Shown piece by piece: positions 7,211 to 9,536 of a stretch of DNA of 9,536 bases (position 1 is its first letter; each line of letters opens with the position of its first letter). The stretch is taken from positions 1 to 9,536 of the forward strand of contig CAYYNQ010000059.1 of assembly GCA_964473105.1 (NCBI GenBank). Direction: 5' to 3'. Below the pieces are notes generated by a model. It worked only from the letters and a program-made list of their open reading frames with translations, made no database searches and was not told the origin of the DNA. Source of the DNA: CAYYNQ01 sp964473105 (GTDB lineage Bacteria > Sumerlaeota > Sumerlaeia > MVZB01). A program made the translations under genes and the position numbers.

Positions 7211-7322
7211 CAAGCCGCAGGGCCCTCTTCAGGCACTTCTTCCGGGACTTGCGAGCCGCAGGCAGGTCAACCGGCATGTCGTCGGGGTTCATGTGGGCGC
7301 GACGTGTTCCAGGGAAAGTCAT
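7026..7322 (-). CDS. Short ORF carrying a detached C-terminal fragment of the five-repeat lipoprotein (likely gene remnant)
   Basis: A 98-codon ORF. Residues about 38-98, from LGEVNKPEP to the end, copy the last 61 residues of the 916-residue lipoprotein, including its WTxH and YLDDI motifs. The first 37 residues (MTFPGTRRAH..., then a basic stretch RKSRKKCLKRALR) are unrelated to the parent. It has no signal peptide and only about a third of one domain, so it is unlikely to fold like the parent. A purine-rich AAGGAAAGG sits five bases before ATG 7322, so it may be translated. It is most simply the 3' remnant of a deleted tandem paralogue or a partial duplication fused to unrelated sequence. 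It could also mark a larger repeat-gene family in this genome. Confidence 0.45.
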   Translation of the reverse strand: MTFPGTRRAHMNPDDMPVDLPAARKSRKKCLKRALRLALGEVNKPEPGWTEHPFKGNTFRLGLVHSAAFMGLKVALDSQTVDPVEGIAYLDDIAILLH

Positions 7323-7594
7323 GACACCCTTTCCTTGCGATGTCTATCATGCGATGGACCGGCAGCCATTCAAGCCTGCTTTTGTCCCGTGTGCTGCGGT
7401 GATTGCCCCATCCTATAACCGATAGGCCTGTGATTTGAAGGCCAATCATGATAGTCTGGTGCAGGACTGGTGAAACCATCCCGTGGTGTCAAGGGGATTA
7501 CGCCGGGCCGGTGCCCGTGCCGGGCTGCATGCCCCCCTTGTGGAATCGGTCATTGCGTCGCAAGTAACAATTCTCTGAAAGGTCGGATCAGGAC
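7323..7594. other. Divergent intergenic spacer
   Basis: This 272-bp spacer separates minus-strand genes from the plus-strand glycoside hydrolase and must hold signals for at least the latter. I see no convincing paired -35/-10 on either strand: a TTGACA occurs on the minus strand (7493-7488) without a partner, and TATAAC on the plus strand (7414-7419) lacks a good -35. Small inverted repeats are CCTAT/ATAGG (7412-7426), GCCCG/CGGGC with a three-base loop (7513-7525) and TTGCG/CGCAA (7553-7563). No tRNA or coding region is apparent. Confidence 0.5.
7553..7563. promoter_or_regulatory. 11-bp palindrome upstream of the glycoside hydrolase
   Basis: TTGCGTCGCAA is a perfect 5-bp inverted repeat around one base, 31 bases before the start codon at 7595. 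TTGC...GCAA half-sites occur in operators of LacI-type sugar regulators, but a site this short can arise by chance and no regulator gene is in view. Confidence 0.2.
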
Positions 7595-9536
7595 ATGCGT
7601 GCAGGAAAAAGTCTTCAACTTGGATTGATTCTATTTTGCATTCCCGGTTTCATTGCAACTGCGGGGGAGACGGCGGAATCGGTCGCGGACATGGGTGACT
7701 GGCGGCATCCGGAACTCAGGGAAATCTCGATCCGGACGCCTTTGCTGGTTGCTGAAAAATACACCCGGATGATCCCGGATACACTCGAGTTGACGGACCA
7801 TGCGGAACTTGGGATCAATGCAATCACCCGCATGCTCAACCCCGGGTATGCATATGCCCAGTATTCCTATTCGGACCTGCGGCATAACCCGCCGTTTCTC
7901 ACGATGGAGGCCGGCCTGACCAACCTCAACCCGAAGTGGCTCGAGGCACTCCCGCTCCTGCGCATGATGTCGGGCAGCAGCTTCAACAGCGAGATCGACC
8001 ACCACATGATCGAGGGAATTCTCCACCACACGGGTTTCGATGGCCTGACCTACCAGCCGCCTGATCATCCCGGGGCCTTCTACGAGGATTTTTCACGGAA
8101 GCAGAACAAGCCGGCGACGAATATCTTCGGCGAGGGACGACAGTTGCTGACCTGGTCCATCTGGACACAGGTCGACCCGGGAAACCCGGTCTATCGTCAG
8201 GTTGCCGAGCAAAAGATCCGGCGTTTACGTGAAATCGCTGTCGAGAAGGGCGATGGGCTTTATTTCCGCCGGACCCAGGGCTACACCCCCGGACAGAAGG
8301 ACACGGACAAACTGGAGATCGTTGCGGTCACTGACCACGATGTCAAGAAGGCGGAATTCGGCATGGTCGGTACCGCTGTCGCGCACTCTGTATCGGTTGT
8401 TGCCATGGGCGCGGCCCGTTATTACCGCGTGACGGGTCATGAACCCGCGCTGGAGTTGGCGCGTGGTCTGGCGAATTATTTTCGAAACGATGCGGGCCTG
8501 ATCGACGAGACGGGTCGCTGGCATGGTTATCATTTCCACATCATGGCCCTGGGGATCCTCGGCCAGCTTGAATATGCATTGGCTGCTGGGGATGAGGACA
8601 TGCTTCGGTATGTCCGGAGGGCCTATGAATATGCCCGCAGCATCGGTGATCCGACGATCGGGTTTTTTGCCGGTGTTCCACCCTGTGACCCGTGCACATT
8701 CAACCCCAATGCCGAGGAATGCGGCAAGGACAAGGAGCGTGTGCTGGTCGAGCCCTGTTCGCTTGCTGACATGGCACTGATCGCGCTGCAGCTGACCCGT
8801 GCGGGGGTTGGCGATTATCATGAGGATGTTGAGCATTATGTGCGCAATTTCATGCTGGTGGCCCAGCTCAGGAACACCGACTACCTTCAGGAATACCCCC
8901 ATGGCAGGATCACCGGTGAACCTTCGGAAAAATATAGGAAGATGAAGGAAGAGGAGCCGGGCCGGGTGGGCGAGGGTGATGTGCCTGCGCGTACGGTCGG
9001 TTCCTTTTCCTGCGTGTCTCTTCCCGCCGCCACCGGGATGCCAACGACCCAGTTCTGCGGCTGCTGCCTCGGGAATGCAGGACGTGTATTATATTACACT
9101 TGGGACCAGATCCTGGAGGCCAGGGATGACGGTCTTTGGGTTCATCTACTGATGAACCGGGCCTCGAGGTGGGCCGACCTGGACAGTCACCTACCCTATG
9201 AGGGCCGCGTTGAGTTGACGATGAAACAGGACATGAACCTGCGTGTCCGGATTCCCGAATGGGTGAACACAGGCAAGGTCTCGTGTGTTGTCAACGGTCG
9301 TCCACGACCGGTTCGTTGGCTGGCCGGCAGATACCTTCAGGTCAACAGGCTACGCTCGGGTGACGAGGTGGTTGTCAGGTTCCCGGTGGTCGAGAGGCTG
9401 CTGCACCGGAACCTGAAGGGGAAGGACTTCTGGATGAGAGTAAGGGGTTTCACAGAGATAGACCTTGCGCCGCACGACAGGGCAACCCCGCTTTTCCACC
9501 GGTCCTATAATCGAAACGGCAGGGCGCCCAAGAGGG
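7595..9536 (+). CDS. Secreted GH127/DUF1680-family glycoside hydrolase, putative beta-L-arabinofuranosidase (3' end outside window)
   Basis: The frame is open from ATG 7595 to the right edge: 647 codons, C-terminus missing. The signal peptide has Lys5, a hydrophobic core and probable cleavage after ATA (residue 23), supporting this start; an in-frame TAA at 7565 rules out longer forms. An AAAGG lies 12 bases upstream. The mature protein is rich in helices as expected for an (alpha/alpha)6 barrel, with HGYHFHIMALGIL and then the E-P-C motif (Glu386, Cys388) and C-G-C-C-L-G-N (Cys490, Cys491). In characterised GH127 enzymes such as HypBA1 an E-x-C and a Cys-Cys pair bind zinc and one Cys is the nucleophile, so the centre looks intact. 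The beta-sandwich follows (about 520 onward, LRVRIPEWV typical). Extra cysteines at 364, 367, 376 and 488 are unusual. The substrate is probably arabinofuranose-containing glycan, but this divergent branch could act on another sugar. It is transcribed away from the lipoprotein genes. Confidence 0.85.
   Translation, partial: MRAGKSLQLGLILFCIPGFIATAGETAESVADMGDWRHPELREISIRTPLLVAEKYTRMIPDTLELTDHAELGINAITRMLNPGYAYAQYSYSDLRHNPPFLTMEAGLTNLNPKWLEALPLLRMMSGSSFNSEIDHHMIEGILHHTGFDGLTYQPPDHPGAFYEDFSRKQNKPATNIFGEGRQLLTWSIWTQVDPGNPVYRQVAEQKIRRLREIAVEKGDGLYFRRTQGYTPGQKDTDKLEIVAVTDHDVKKAEFGMVGTAVAHSVSVVAMGAARYYRVTGHEPALELARGLANYFRNDAGLIDETGRWHGYHFHIMALGILGQLEYALAAGDEDMLRYVRRAYEYARSIGDPTIGFFAGVPPCDPCTFNPNAEECGKDKERVLVEPCSLADMALIALQLTRAGVGDYHEDVEHYVRNFMLVAQLRNTDYLQEYPHGRITGEPSEKYRKMKEEEPGRVGEGDVPARTVGSFSCVSLPAATGMPTTQFCGCCLGNAGRVLYYTWDQILEARDDGLWVHLLMNRASRWADLDSHLPYEGRVELTMKQDMNLRVRIPEWVNTGKVSCVVNGRPRPVRWLAGRYLQVNRLRSGDEVVVRFPVVERLLHRNLKGKDFWMRVRGFTEIDLAPHDRATPLFHRSYNRNGRAPKR

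Noticed and set aside
7488..7493. TTGACA on the minus strand as a -35 element
   Set aside because: No acceptable -10 hexamer lies 15-19 bases downstream.
8225..8902. Minus-strand ORF of 225 codons
   Set aside because: It is antisense to the GH127-like gene, whose plus-strand frame contains the E-x-C and Cys-Cys signatures.

Overview
The window carries four substantial protein genes, all encoding exported or membrane-anchored proteins, plus a short gene fragment. Three large genes lie on the minus strand and one on the plus strand, with a divergent spacer at about 7323-7594. The DNA is GC-rich. Gene content (DUF1680/GH127-like glycoside hydrolase, very large surface or lipoprotein repeat proteins, a collagen-like/beta-helix protein) suits an environmental Gram-negative, polysaccharide-using bacterium, perhaps of the PVC group (Kiritimatiellota, Lentisphaerota, Planctomycetota or Verrucomicrobiota). 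That placement is inference from gene style only; no rRNA or marker gene is present.

Layout from left to right. (1) Minus strand 1-2319: a secreted protein of at least 773 residues, cut by the window's left edge, with a signal peptide, an N-terminal module ending in a PYAF...ADKLDG motif, two collagen-like Gly-X-Y blocks around a beta-sandwich-like segment, and a predicted beta-helix ending in about 20-residue cysteine-containing repeats. (2) Minus strand 2427-3905: a lipoprotein with a divergent parvulin-type peptidyl-prolyl isomerase domain (SurA/PrsA-like). A good sigma70-like promoter and a 17-bp palindrome lie upstream. (3) Minus strand 4193-6943: a 916-residue lipoprotein of five tandem repeats of about 160-175 residues, each resembling a carbohydrate-binding beta-sandwich. 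(4) Minus strand 6940-7322: a 98-codon ORF whose last 61 codons are a near-identical copy of the 3' end of gene 3, followed by a 25-codon ORF with a strong ribosome binding site whose stop overlaps the start of gene 3 (ATGA). (5) Plus strand 7595-9536: a secreted GH127/DUF1680-family enzyme, cut by the right edge, retaining the E-x-C and Cys-Cys signatures of the cysteine/zinc active site.

A coherent but unproven reading is a cell-surface glycan module: a secreted arabinofuranosidase-like hydrolase, a multivalent glycan- or matrix-binding lipoprotein, a fibrous collagen/beta-helix surface protein, and a lipoprotein foldase that may help such proteins fold beyond the inner membrane. The most unusual observations are the 185-bp duplicated 3' gene end joined to a short ORF chain upstream of its parent gene, the nine-G tract in the beta-helix repeats, and the five-fold repeat lipoprotein.
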